Of a DNA stretch of 47,799 bases, positions 33,547 through 41,880 are shown piece after piece (position 1 is the first letter of the stretch; each line of letters starts with the position of its first letter). The notes beneath the pieces were generated by a model. That model ran no database searches. It had not been told where the DNA came from and worked only from the letters and a program-made list of their open reading frames with translations. Made by a program: the position numbers and the translations under genes. The DNA is from Caulobacterales bacterium RIFCSPHIGHO2_01_FULL_70_19. Its GTDB lineage: Bacteria > Pseudomonadota > Alphaproteobacteria > Caulobacterales > Caulobacteraceae. The DNA lies in assembly GCA_001794825.1 (NCBI GenBank), contig MGLK01000001.1, forward strand, positions 110,939-158,737. Direction: 5' to 3'.

Positions 33547-34434
33547 CTAGTGGGCCACGCCCTTCCAGATGCGACGGTAGCTCATGTACGTCAGGCCGGC
33601 GAACAGCAGCAGGAAGATCAGCGTGCCGACGCCCGACTGCTTGCGCTGCACCTGCTTGGGGTCCGACGCCCAGGCGATGAAGGCCGCGACGTCCCGGGCG
33701 TACTGGTCGGCCGTCTCGGCCGAACCGTCGTCGTAGGTCACCTGCCCGTCCATCAGCGGATTGGGCATGGCGATGAAGCCGCCCGGCGGCACGTGCTCGG
33801 AGCCCTCCGGCATGAACGGCGTCAGGTCGCCGGCCATGTAGGCGTTGTAGTACTGGCCCGGACGGATCTGCAGCTCGGCCGGCGGCGCCACGTAGCCGGT
33901 CAGCAGCGAGTAGATGTAGCGCGCCCCGCCAGCGCGGGCCTTGGCCATGACCGACAGGTCCGGGGGAGCCGCGCCGCCGTTCGCCGCGGCCGCGGCCGTG
34001 GCGTTGGGATAAGGGTTGGGGAAGCGGTCCGCCGCCGTGCCGTCGCGCATGATCGGCTCGCCGGTTTCGGTGTCGATGTCGGCGATCTGGACCTCGGCGG
34101 CCAGCGCCTTCACGAAGCGGTTCTCGGCCGCGCTGACCTGATCGGCATCGTAGAACGGACCGCCCGGTTCCGCCAGGGTGCGGAAGGACATCAGGTTCAT
34201 GCTGTGGCAGGCGGCGCAGACCTCGCGATAGACCTTGTAGCCGCGCTGCAGCTGGCCCTGTTCGAAGGTCCCGAAGGGGCCCTCGAAGCTGAAGTTGCCG
34301 TTACGCAGGGCGTAGCCGTGGCCGCCGGCCGCGGCCGCCGGTTGCGCGGTGAGCGCCAGGCCGGCGGCGGCCGCGATCAGGACCAGGGTCTTCTTCATGG
34401 AGCGCATCGAAGTCTCGGGGATCATGGTCGCCAT
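33547..34434 (-). CDS. petC: Cytochrome c1 subunit of the bc1 complex
   Basis: 295 residues from ATG 34434, which overlaps the cytochrome b stop by one base; ATG at 34398 just before the signal peptide is also possible. Signal sequence LVLIAAAAGLALTAQPAAAA. Haem c is held by CAACH (first Cys about residue 73), with the methionine ligand probably in the PPGGFIAMPNPLMDG region. RYIYSLLTGYV and the C-terminal membrane anchor (TLIFLLLFAGLTYMSYRRIW) match cytochrome c1. It passes electrons from the Rieske protein to cytochrome c. Confidence 0.95.
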   Translation of the reverse strand: MATMIPETSMRSMKKTLVLIAAAAGLALTAQPAAAAGGHGYALRNGNFSFEGPFGTFEQGQLQRGYKVYREVCAACHSMNLMSFRTLAEPGGPFYDADQVSAAENRFVKALAAEVQIADIDTETGEPIMRDGTAADRFPNPYPNATAAAAANGGAAPPDLSVMAKARAGGARYIYSLLTGYVAPPAELQIRPGQYYNAYMAGDLTPFMPEGSEHVPPGGFIAMPNPLMDGQVTYDDGSAETADQYARDVAAFIAWASDPKQVQRKQSGVGTLIFLLLFAGLTYMSYRRIWKGVAH

Positions 34435-35765
34435 CAGCCCTTCTTCTCGGCCGAGGCCGGAGCCGCGGCCGTCATGGCGTCGCCGCCGCCGGGCAGGACC
34501 GGCTCGGAGATGGTCGCGGGGATCGGCAACGGCGTCTCCTTCAGGCCGACGATCGGCATGATGATCAGGAAGAAGGCGAAGTAGTAGGCGGTGAACAGGC
34601 GCGTCAGCCAGAGATAGCTGTTCAGCTGGCCGTCGAAGAGCTGGAAGCTGGGCATGCCCGGAACAACCGGGGCGTCCGGCAGCTGGGCGCCGCACCAGCC
34701 CAGGCCGAGGCCGACCAGCACGAAGATCACGAAGAAGGTGCGCATGGCCGGGCGGTAGCGCATCGACCGCACCTTCGAGGTGTCCAGCCAGGGCAGGACG
34801 AACAGCACGCCGATGGCCGCGAACATCGCCACCACGCCGCCGAACTTGTCGGGGATGGCGCGCAGGATCGCGTAGAACGGCAGCATGTACCACTCGGGCA
34901 CGATGTGCGCCGGCGTCACCAGCGGGTTGGCCGGGATGTAGTTGTCGGCGTGGCCCAGCGCGTTCGGCATGAAGAAGACGAAGATCGCGAACAGGATCAG
35001 GAACAGAACGATCGCGAAGCCGTCCTTCACCGTGAAGTACGGGTGGAAGGGCACGGTGTCCTTCTTCAGGCGATCCTTGGGGATCAGGATGCCGACCGGG
35101 TTGTTCTGACCGGCGTGGTGCAGGGCCCAGAGGTGCAGCACGACGCAGCCGGCGATGACGAACGGCAGCAGGTAGTGCAGCGAGAAGAAGCGGTTCAGGG
35201 TGGCGTTGTCGATGGCCGGGCCGCCGCGCAGCCAGATCAGGACCGGCTCGCCGACGACCGGGATGGCCCCGATCAGGTTGGTGATCACCTCGGCGCCCCA
35301 GTAGGACATCTGGCCCCACGGCAGGACGTAGCCGAGGAAGGCGGTGGCGATCATCAGGAAGAAGATCAGGCAGCCCACGATCCAGATCATCTCGCGCGGC
35401 GCCTTGTAGGAGCCGTAGTACAGCCCGCGCAGCATGTGCAGATAGACCGCGATGAAGAACATCGAGGCCCCGTTGGCGTGGGTGTAGCGGATCAGGTCGC
35501 CGCCGTTGACGTCGCGCATGATGCGCTCGACCGAGGCGAAGGCCAGTTCGACGTTCGGCACATAGTGCATGGCCAGCACGATGCCGGTGGCGATCTGGAC
35601 CGCCAGGCAGAGGGCCAGGATGCCGCCGAAGGTCCACCAGTAGTTGAGGTTCTTCGGTGTCGGCAGCGACATGTAGTCGGCGCCGAAGCGGACGATCGGC
35701 AGACGGCTGTCGAGCCACTTCTCGACGCCGGTCTTGGGGACGTAGGTGGATTCGTGATCGCTCAT
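34434..35765 (-). CDS. petB: Cytochrome b subunit of the bc1 complex
   Basis: 443 residues, eight or more membrane helices. It carries the two b haems and the quinol sites Qo and Qi. [21 protein letters not shown] opens the first helix. The Qo-site Pro-Glu-Trp-Tyr motif is present as [10 protein letters not shown], and [14 protein letters not shown] is the cd helix with the conserved Gly-Tyr-Val-Leu-Pro. The histidine pairs lie in the second and fourth helices. ATG at 35765 follows the petA stop after 17 nt. Fused b/c1 forms occur in some relatives, but here c1 is separate. Confidence 0.96.
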   Translation of the reverse strand: MSDHESTYVPKTGVEKWLDSRLPIVRFGADYMSLPTPKNLNYWWTFGGILALCLAVQIATGIVLAMHYVPNVELAFASVERIMRDVNGGDLIRYTHANGASMFFIAVYLHMLRGLYYGSYKAPREMIWIVGCLIFFLMIATAFLGYVLPWGQMSYWGAEVITNLIGAIPVVGEPVLIWLRGGPAIDNATLNRFFSLHYLLPFVIAGCVVLHLWALHHAGQNNPVGILIPKDRLKKDTVPFHPYFTVKDGFAIVLFLILFAIFVFFMPNALGHADNYIPANPLVTPAHIVPEWYMLPFYAILRAIPDKFGGVVAMFAAIGVLFVLPWLDTSKVRSMRYRPAMRTFFVIFVLVGLGLGWCGAQLPDAPVVPGMPSFQLFDGQLNSYLWLTRLFTAYYFAFFLIIMPIVGLKETPLPIPATISEPVLPGGGDAMTAAAPASAEKKG

Positions 35766-35782
35766 GGGTCTCTCGTCCGTCC

Positions 35783-36322
35783 TCAGCCGATCTTGATCCG
35801 GGTGTCGGACACGTATTCGTAGTCGGGCACCACCAGGTTCAGAGGCGCCGGCCCCTTACGGATGCGGCCGGAGGTGTCGTAGTGCGAACCGTGGCAGGGG
35901 CAGAACCAGCCGCCGAAGTCGCCGGTCCCGAAGGTCGGCACGCAGCCCAGGTGGGTGCAGTTGCCCAGCACCACGAGATACTGCTGGTGCCCTTCCTTGA
36001 CCCGCTCGGCGTCGGTCTGGGGATCCTTGAGCGCCGACAGCGGGGTCGAGACAGCTTCCTGGATTTCGCGCGGCGTGCGGTAGCGCACGAAAACCGGCTT
36101 GCCCTGCCACTTGATGACGACCTGCTGGCCCTCCTGGACCTTGGTCATGTCGAACTCGATCGACGCCAGGGCCAGGGTGTCGGCGGCCGGGTTCATCTGG
36201 TTGATCAGCGGCCAGACGGCCATCACCCCCGCGCCCACGGCGGCCGCCCCGGCCGCGATGTGGATGAAGTCCCGGCGGGTGGCGTCGCCGCCCTCGCCTT
36301 CGGTCACGACCGATTCGGCCAC
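35783..36322 (-). CDS. petA: Rieske iron-sulfur subunit of the bc1 complex
   Basis: 179 residues from GTG at 36322 with GAGGAGC six bases upstream. A twin-arginine signal-anchor ([18 protein letters not shown]) lies at about residues 15-32. The [2Fe-2S] cluster is bound by CTHLGC (C122, H124, C127) and CPCHGSHYD, the classic pair of Rieske boxes. It accepts an electron from quinol at Qo and hands it to cytochrome c1. It is the first gene of petABC. A strong hairpin (36344-36368) lies in the leader 22 nt before the start codon. Confidence 0.96.
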   Translation of the reverse strand: MAESVVTEGEGGDATRRDFIHIAAGAAAVGAGVMAVWPLINQMNPAADTLALASIEFDMTKVQEGQQVVIKWQGKPVFVRYRTPREIQEAVSTPLSALKDPQTDAERVKEGHQQYLVVLGNCTHLGCVPTFGTGDFGGWFCPCHGSHYDTSGRIRKGPAPLNLVVPDYEYVSDTRIKIG

Positions 36323-36343
36323 GTGCTGCTCCTCATACGCCGC

Positions 36344-36368
36344 CGCCGCGCCCGGTCGGGGCGCGGCG
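36344..36368 (-). other. Stable hairpin in the petA leader
   Basis: CGCCGCGCCC (36344-36353) pairs perfectly with GGGCGCGGCG (36359-36368) around a five-base loop. It lies on the transcript side of petA, ending about 10 nt before the ribosome-binding site. No T-run follows, so it is not a usual terminator. It may shield the 5' end from nucleases or affect access to the ribosome-binding site. Confidence 0.55.
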
Positions 36369-36514
36369 TAATCGCGGCATGACTGGTCCTGCGGACCCGA
36401 ACTCCCGCCCGGCCCGGCCTCGCGGCGGTGAGCCGCGAGTTGCGCTGCTGCCTGAGAAACAGTCGCATTTCGAGCCGCGACAAGCCCCCGGGCCGCGCGT
36501 ATGAGGGCCTTAGA

Positions 36515-36952
36515 ATGCGTCTCGCCCTTTTTCAACCAGCCATTCCGCAGAACGTGGGGGCATGCATCCGCCTGTCGGCCTGTTTCGGGGTGGAGCTGCA
36601 CGTTATCGAGCCCACAGGGTTCGGATTCGACGACCGCGCCATGAAGCGCGCGGCGCTCGACTACGGCCCGTTGTCGCACCTCGTCCGGCACGCCGACTGG
36701 GACGCCTTCCTGCGCGACCGGGGGCCCGGCCGGCTGGTGCTGTTCACCACGAAGGGTGCGACGCCGCTGCAGGAATTCGCTTTCCGCGAGGACGACGTGC
36801 TGCTGTTCGGCAGCGAGCCGACCGGCGCGCCGGATCACGTGCACGCGGCCGCCGACGCCCGGGTCGCGATCCCCATTCGACCCGGCGCGCGCTCGCTCAA
36901 CCTTGCGGTCAGCGCCGGGATCGCCCTCTGGGAGGGGCTCCGCGGAGCTTGA
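36515..36952 (+). CDS. trmL: tRNA (cytidine/uridine(34)-2'-O)-methyltransferase TrmL
   Basis: 145 residues, a SPOUT methyltransferase of the minimal TrmL type. It methylates the wobble-base ribose of certain leucine tRNAs. [21 protein letters not shown] is the family opening, LFTTKGATP the middle, and [11 protein letters not shown] with [18 protein letters not shown] forms the C-terminal trefoil knot that binds S-adenosylmethionine. ATG at 36515 follows GAGGGC at good distance; longer upstream frames have no matching domain. It is divergent from petA. Confidence 0.95.
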   Translation: MRLALFQPAIPQNVGACIRLSACFGVELHVIEPTGFGFDDRAMKRAALDYGPLSHLVRHADWDAFLRDRGPGRLVLFTTKGATPLQEFAFREDDVLLFGSEPTGAPDHVHAAADARVAIPIRPGARSLNLAVSAGIALWEGLRGA

Positions 36953-36963
36953 TCGCGCCAGAT

Positions 36964-36992
36964 GGACCCGACGGCGGCGTTCCGCCGGGTCC
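36964..36992. terminator. Hairpin between trmL and the receptor gene
   Basis: GGACCC (36964-36969) pairs with GGGTCC (36987-36992), and inside it GGCGG (36973-36977) with CCGCC (36982-36986), with a three-base bulge and a CGTT loop. It lies in the 50-nt gap between converging genes. The T-tract is poor, so the call rests on position and stability. Confidence 0.5.
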
Positions 36993-37002
36993 TCCCCCGC
37001 CG

Positions 37003-39093
37003 TCACCAGGCGCTTCGCAGGGTGACGAAGACGCCCCGGCCGGCGCCGGGCAGCCGTTCGCCGACGGCGACGTCCGAACCGGCCACCCGGTTGCGGCCGG
37101 CCAGATGCGGGCGGTATTCGCGGTCGAACAGGTTGTCGATCCCCGCTTCCAGCGTGACGCCGGAGCCCAGCCGCCGTTCCCCCCGGAGCGCGAAGACGGC
37201 GTAGCCGCCGCTCGGCGCCTCCCCGTTCGTCGTCGAGACGTCGCGCTGGCGCAGGGCGCCCGTCGCTTCGAGGCCAAGGGACCAGTCCGCCTCCTCCCAG
37301 ATCGCCGCCAGACGCAAGCTCGCAGGCGCGATCCGGTACAGGTCGTCCTCGATGTCCCGTCGCCGGCCGCGCACGTGGCTGGCCGTTCCCTCGACGCGCA
37401 GCCGTTCGGTCAGCGCGGCGCCGAAATCAACGTCGAAGCCGTACAGCTCCGCGTCGACGTTGGCCCAGCGCAGCGGCGTGGGATCGCCGTTCGCCGCCGA
37501 CACCATCTCCACGAGGGAGTCGGCCACGCCCGGCGTGGCGTCGTAGGCGACGCCCTGGATGTAGTCGTCGACGCGTCGGTAGTAGATCGTCGGCCGGGCC
37601 CATGCCCCGCCCCGCCGCCAGTCGAAGCCGGCCTCGGCGATCCACGCGACCTCTGGCCGCAGGGCCGGACCGCCGACGTAGATGTTGCCGTCGGCGAGAC
37701 CGCCGCTGGCCTCGGTCGGGAGCCAGGAGAAGCGTTCGACCGGCGTGGGAACCCGCGTCTTGCGGGCCAGCGTCAGTCGCGGCGTGAAGTCGCCCAGGTC
37801 GCGCCAGAAGCGCGCGGCGACGTCGTAAGTGCCGCCGCTCCACGAGCGGTCGCCGGCGTTGAACGCCGCCGCCAGCCGCGTCGGGCCGACCGGGAGGGCC
37901 GGGCCGGTGCGGGCGAGCCCGGCCTCGGCGCGGTGGGCGTCGGCCCGCACGCCGATCTCGGCCTCCACCCCAGACAGGGATCCGCGCCACTCGACATGGC
38001 CGCCGAGCCGCCCCGTCTCGATCCCGGGCAGGGAGGTGGCGAGGAAGTCGGGATTGTCCGGATGGGTGATGCTCACCGACTTGTCGGCGCGTTCGAAGTC
38101 GGCGCCGACGTTCAGACGTCCGGCCGGCGCGTCGAACGCCAGCCGCAGGTCGCCCGACAGGCTCTCGGCGTCCGCCAGCGAGAGCCGGCGCATGGTCGGC
38201 ATGGCGGGACCCGGCCGCAGGCTGAAGTTGTCCATGCCGTGCTCGACCCGGCTGTGGCCCAGCGACGCCTCCACCTGCACCGCCGCCCCGGCCGGTCCGG
38301 CGTAGGCGAGGCGGGCGAAGTCGGTGTCGAAGTAGCGGATATCCATGCTGAACGGCGGCGTTCCGGTCGGCCCGGTCTCCTGCCCGCGCAGGTCCAGCGA
38401 CAGGTCGCCCGCCGCGCTCCTGAGGCCGCCCGAGAGGCCGTAGGTGTCCCGCTCGAAGGCGCTGTCGCGGATCACCCCGCCGGGGAAGCGCGTGTCGCCG
38501 CCCTTCTCCCGGGCGCCGATCAGGTTCAGCCGGAACCGGTCGTTGGCTGCGCCGACCACCCCGCCGAAGCTGTAGCCGTCATCGACGGAGCGCCAGCTGG
38601 CGGAGAGGTCGCCCACCGGCGTCCATGCCGGCATGTCGGCGAAATCCACCTGCTTCAGCTCGGCGTTCACGCCGCCGGCGAGTGCCGGCCCGTTGCGGAC
38701 CGGGCTGACGCCCCGGTCGACCTGCATGCGGGCGACCAGCGGCATGGGCGCGTAGTGGAGCGGCGGATCCATGGCGTTGGGTCCGCCGGTGTGGAACCTC
38801 TGGCCGTTGATGCGCACCAGCACGCGCTCGCCGAAGAGGCCGCGGTACTGCACCTGTCCGGACAGGCCGCCGTTGTCGACGCGGGCGCCGCCCGGCAGCC
38901 GGGCGACCAGGCCGGAACTGTCGGCCGTGGCGGCCGCTCCGGCCTCAGGTCGAACATTGTCGACGACGGGGTCCCGGCGCACGCCGGTGACGACGATTTC
39001 GTCCAGCAAGGACGGGTCCTGCGCGTGCGCAGGCAGGGCGGCGAGCATGGGCGCGCCGAGAACCAGGGCCAGGGCCCCTCGGGTCAGTGTCAT
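37003..39093 (-). CDS. TonB-dependent outer-membrane receptor, probable copper receptor type
   Basis: 696 residues. Signal peptide about 1-24 (after AHA). A short TonB-box-like stretch (LLDEIVVTG) is followed by the plug domain (about 45-145) and a 22-strand barrel ending in an aromatic residue (LRSAW), as required for outer-membrane insertion. The plug has [14 protein letters not shown], similar to the MDPP segment of the NosA/OprC copper receptors. The DUF2946 gene upstream in the same operon strengthens a metal link. Copper is therefore the best guess, not proven. GGVNAELKQ lies in the plug region where copper receptors have Met/Cys ligands. Confidence 0.85.
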   Translation of the reverse strand: MTLTRGALALVLGAPMLAALPAHAQDPSLLDEIVVTGVRRDPVVDNVRPEAGAAATADSSGLVARLPGGARVDNGGLSGQVQYRGLFGERVLVRINGQRFHTGGPNAMDPPLHYAPMPLVARMQVDRGVSPVRNGPALAGGVNAELKQVDFADMPAWTPVGDLSASWRSVDDGYSFGGVVGAANDRFRLNLIGAREKGGDTRFPGGVIRDSAFERDTYGLSGGLRSAAGDLSLDLRGQETGPTGTPPFSMDIRYFDTDFARLAYAGPAGAAVQVEASLGHSRVEHGMDNFSLRPGPAMPTMRRLSLADAESLSGDLRLAFDAPAGRLNVGADFERADKSVSITHPDNPDFLATSLPGIETGRLGGHVEWRGSLSGVEAEIGVRADAHRAEAGLARTGPALPVGPTRLAAAFNAGDRSWSGGTYDVAARFWRDLGDFTPRLTLARKTRVPTPVERFSWLPTEASGGLADGNIYVGGPALRPEVAWIAEAGFDWRRGGAWARPTIYYRRVDDYIQGVAYDATPGVADSLVEMVSAANGDPTPLRWANVDAELYGFDVDFGAALTERLRVEGTASHVRGRRRDIEDDLYRIAPASLRLAAIWEEADWSLGLEATGALRQRDVSTTNGEAPSGGYAVFALRGERRLGSGVTLEAGIDNLFDREYRPHLAGRNRVAGSDVAVGERLPGAGRGVFVTLRSAW

Positions 39094-39175
39094 GGGAAAA
39101 CTCGATCTGGACGCCGGACAGCCGGCGGAACCGGGCGGCCGTCGTCAGACGGACCCGCCCGTTTGCGGAGAGGGG

Positions 39176-39580
39176 TCAGACGACCGCGGGCGGAGCCCGG
39201 GCGGGCGGCGGCGGCCCTTCCGCGGGGCCGACGACGGGCGCCAGTGCTGTCCGCCGGACGGTTTCCGGGGGAGCGACGGCGAACGGCCAGCGGGGCGACG
39301 GCGGCGGCGCGTCCGGCGCGAGCTCGGGTCCGACGGCGGCGAAGGCGCAGACGGCCCCGGAGGCGGTCGGATCCTTGTCGTCGTGGCCTTCATGGTGCGC
39401 GGGCGCGTGGTCCGAAACGGCCGCCGGAGGGGCCTGGTCCTCGCAGACCACGATCCGGAAGCCCTGTGCGTCGAACTCCGGCATGTAGCCGGGCGCGATC
39501 AGGCCGCGGAGGACGAGCATCAGCAGCAGGGCGGGCAGAGCCGCCGCGAATCCTGCTGATTTTCGCCAGCCCCGCGCCAT
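39176..39580 (-). CDS. DUF2946-family protein, His-rich
   Basis: 134 residues. One N-terminal hydrophobic segment (about 10-30) is a signal or anchor. It is followed by the family pattern LIAPGYMPEFD and VCED, a histidine-rich run (DHAPAHHEGHDDKD) and CAFA. The C-terminus is Pro-rich. DUF2946 genes commonly sit beside copper-related TonB receptors, as here, 82 nt upstream of the receptor on the same strand. The His/Asp/Cys content suggests metal binding in the periplasm. The function has not been established. Confidence 0.8.
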   Translation of the reverse strand: MARGWRKSAGFAAALPALLLMLVLRGLIAPGYMPEFDAQGFRIVVCEDQAPPAAVSDHAPAHHEGHDDKDPTASGAVCAFAAVGPELAPDAPPPSPRWPFAVAPPETVRRTALAPVVGPAEGPPPPARAPPAVV

Positions 39581-39640
39581 CCCCCGGGCCTCTGGGCCCC
39601 GTCGCGAAACGGCGCAACGTGGCGCTACGTCGCGGAAGGC

Positions 39641-40900
39641 CTACTCCGGCGCAGCCCCGGCCTCGAGCCGCGCCAGGAGCGGCCGCTCGGCCGCCTTCGA
39701 CGCCGCCGCCGCCTCTACCGCCCGCATGACCCGGAGCACGTTCTCCCCCGCCAGCTTCCGGATGTCGGCCTCGCTCCAGCCGTTGCGCATCAGGGCGGCC
39801 AGCAGGCGGGGATAGGCGTCGACCCCCTCCAGCCCGTCCGGCAGGCTGCCGACGCCGTCGAAGTCGCCGCCAAGGCCGACGTGGTCGACGCCCGCCACCT
39901 CGCGGACGTGCTGGATGTGGGCCACCACATCGTCGATCGAGGCGCTCGGCGAGGGGTTCGCGGCCGTCCACGCCTGCAGGCCGGCTGTCACCGCCTCGGG
40001 GTCGCCCGGATTCAGCGACTGCAGCCGCGCCTGCTCGGCCGAGCGCGCGGCGCCCCAGGCCCGCACCTGCTCGTTCACGAAGCCCGGTACGAAGGTGACC
40101 ATCACCACGCCGCCGTCCTCCGGCATCATCCGCAGCACGCTGTCCGGGACATTGCGCGCATGGCCGGTCACCGCCCGGGCCGAGGAATGCGAAAAGATCA
40201 CCGGCGCCTCGGACACGCGCATGGCGTCCAGCATGGTCTCCTCGGAGACGTGGCTGAGGTCGACCATCATCCCCAGCCGGTTCATCTCCTTGACCACCTG
40301 CTCCCCGAACGGCGACAGGCCGCCCCACTTCGGCGCGTCGGTGGCGCTGTCGGCCCAGGTGGTGGTCGTCGAATGGGTCAGCGTCATGTAGCGCACCCCG
40401 GCCTGGTGGAACTCGCGCAGCAGGCCCAGCGAATCGTCGATCGAGTAGCCGCCCTCGATGCCCATCAGGCTGGCGATGCGGCCGCGCCGATGGATGCGCT
40501 GCACCTCGTCAGCCGTGGTCGCCAGTTCGAACGCCTCGGGATGGGCGGCGACCATGCGCCGGACCACGTCGATCTGCTCGAAGGTGGCCTTGGCTGCTTC
40601 GACCGGTTCCAGACTGGCCGGAACATAGACCGACCAGAACTGGCCGCCGACGCCGCCGGCCCGCAGGCGCGGGATGTCGGTGTGCAGCTCGGTCGAGGCG
40701 TCGAGGTTGGCGGTCAGGTCCACCGCGTACGGGTCGCTGCCGTGTCCCTGCCGCAGCGCCCAGGGCAGATCGTTGTGGCCGTCGATCAGAGGCGTCCGCT
40801 CGAGGATGCGCCGGGCCCGGGCCTCGCCCGCGTCCTGGGCGGCGGCGCCGCCGGTCAGCAGGGCGACAGCGACAGTGGACAGCAGGACGGCGCGGATCAT
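39641..40900 (-). CDS. Exported membrane dipeptidase (M19, renal dipeptidase family)
   Basis: 419 residues. Signal peptide about 1-21 (after GAAA). It is a TIM-barrel zinc dipeptidase: DGHNDLPWALR carries the first His-x-Asp pair, MGIEGGYS the bridging Glu, DLSHVSE and FSHSSARAV two His ligands, and GLGGDFDGV the catalytic-side Asp. The family cleaves dipeptides including D-amino-acid and dehydropeptides, and some members hydrolyse beta-lactams such as imipenem. ATG at 40900 follows GGAGGT. It is divergent from hemF. Confidence 0.93.
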   Translation of the reverse strand: MIRAVLLSTVAVALLTGGAAAQDAGEARARRILERTPLIDGHNDLPWALRQGHGSDPYAVDLTANLDASTELHTDIPRLRAGGVGGQFWSVYVPASLEPVEAAKATFEQIDVVRRMVAAHPEAFELATTADEVQRIHRRGRIASLMGIEGGYSIDDSLGLLREFHQAGVRYMTLTHSTTTTWADSATDAPKWGGLSPFGEQVVKEMNRLGMMVDLSHVSEETMLDAMRVSEAPVIFSHSSARAVTGHARNVPDSVLRMMPEDGGVVMVTFVPGFVNEQVRAWGAARSAEQARLQSLNPGDPEAVTAGLQAWTAANPSPSASIDDVVAHIQHVREVAGVDHVGLGGDFDGVGSLPDGLEGVDAYPRLLAALMRNGWSEADIRKLAGENVLRVMRAVEAAAASKAAERPLLARLEAGAAPE

Positions 40901-40998
40901 CGGGACCTCCGGAAAATGGCGAAGCCGGACAGTGGCAGATGGGCTCGCGCGGTCAACGGCCGCCTTTGCGCCCGCGCCGCCGGCCCTTATGAAGCGGC

Positions 40999-41874
40999 AT
41001 GACCGACGCCCCTGCCCTTCTCGACGCCCGCAAGGCCGAAGCCCGCGCCTGGTTCGAGGCCCTGCGCGACCGCATCCACGCCGGCTTCGAGGCGCTGGAG
41101 GACCAAGCCCCGGCCGAGCTCTTCCCCGGCGAGCCCGGCCGTTTCGTCCGCACGCCCTGGACCCGCGAGGCCGGCGGCGGCGGCGTTATGGGCATGATGC
41201 ACGGCCGGCTGTTCGAGAAGGTCGGCGTGCACGTCTCCACGGTCTTCGGAACCTTCCCCGAGGACTATGCGAAGACCGTCCCCGGCGCGGCCGAGGACCC
41301 GCGCTTCTTCGCTACCGGCATCAGCCTGATCTGCCACCCGGTCAGCCCCCGGGTGCCGGCGGTGCACATGAACACGCGCTTCATCGCCACCACCCGCAGC
41401 TGGTTCGGCGGCGGGGCCGACCTGACCCCCGTCCTCGACGTGGACCGGCGGCCGGACGCCCCCGACACGGTCGAGTTCCACGCCGCCATGAAGGCGGCCT
41501 GCGACGCCCACCACCCCGACTGGCACGCCCGCTTCAAGGCGTGGTGCGACGAATACTTCTTCCTGCCGCACCGCAACGAGCCGCGCGGCACCGGCGGCAT
41601 CTTCTACGATCACCTGGACAGCGGCGACCGGGACCGCGACTTCGCCTTCACCCGCAACGTCGGCGAGGCCTTCCTCGACGTCTATTCGCGCATCGTCGGC
41701 CGCCGCATGGCCGAGCCCTGGACGGCGGAGGAGCGCGAGGAGCAGCTGGTCCGCCGCGGCCGCTACGTCGAGTTCAACCTGCTCTACGACCGCGGCACGA
41801 CCTTCGGCCTGAAGACCGGCGGCAACGTCGAGTCGATCCTCAGTTCGATGCCGCCCGTGGTGAAGTGGCCCTGA
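40999..41874 (+). CDS. hemF: Aerobic coproporphyrinogen III oxidase HemF
   Basis: 291 residues. It decarboxylates coproporphyrinogen III to protoporphyrinogen IX using oxygen, in the cytoplasm, for haem synthesis. Diagnostic segments are [65 protein letters not shown] and [23 protein letters not shown], all in the right order. Length equals the family norm. ATG 40999 is chosen; the leader has only a weak ribosome-binding site. It faces the divergent dipeptidase gene. Confidence 0.97.
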   Translation: MTDAPALLDARKAEARAWFEALRDRIHAGFEALEDQAPAELFPGEPGRFVRTPWTREAGGGGVMGMMHGRLFEKVGVHVSTVFGTFPEDYAKTVPGAAEDPRFFATGISLICHPVSPRVPAVHMNTRFIATTRSWFGGGADLTPVLDVDRRPDAPDTVEFHAAMKAACDAHHPDWHARFKAWCDEYFFLPHRNEPRGTGGIFYDHLDSGDRDRDFAFTRNVGEAFLDVYSRIVGRRMAEPWTAEEREEQLVRRGRYVEFNLLYDRGTTFGLKTGGNVESILSSMPPVVKWP

Positions 41875-41880
41875 GGCGGC

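Noticed and set aside
36562-39729. A very long open frame on the + strand across the receptor gene
   Set aside because: It is antisense to the TonB receptor, begins inside trmL in another frame, and is low-complexity Arg/Gly/Ala sequence. High GC makes such frames open by chance.
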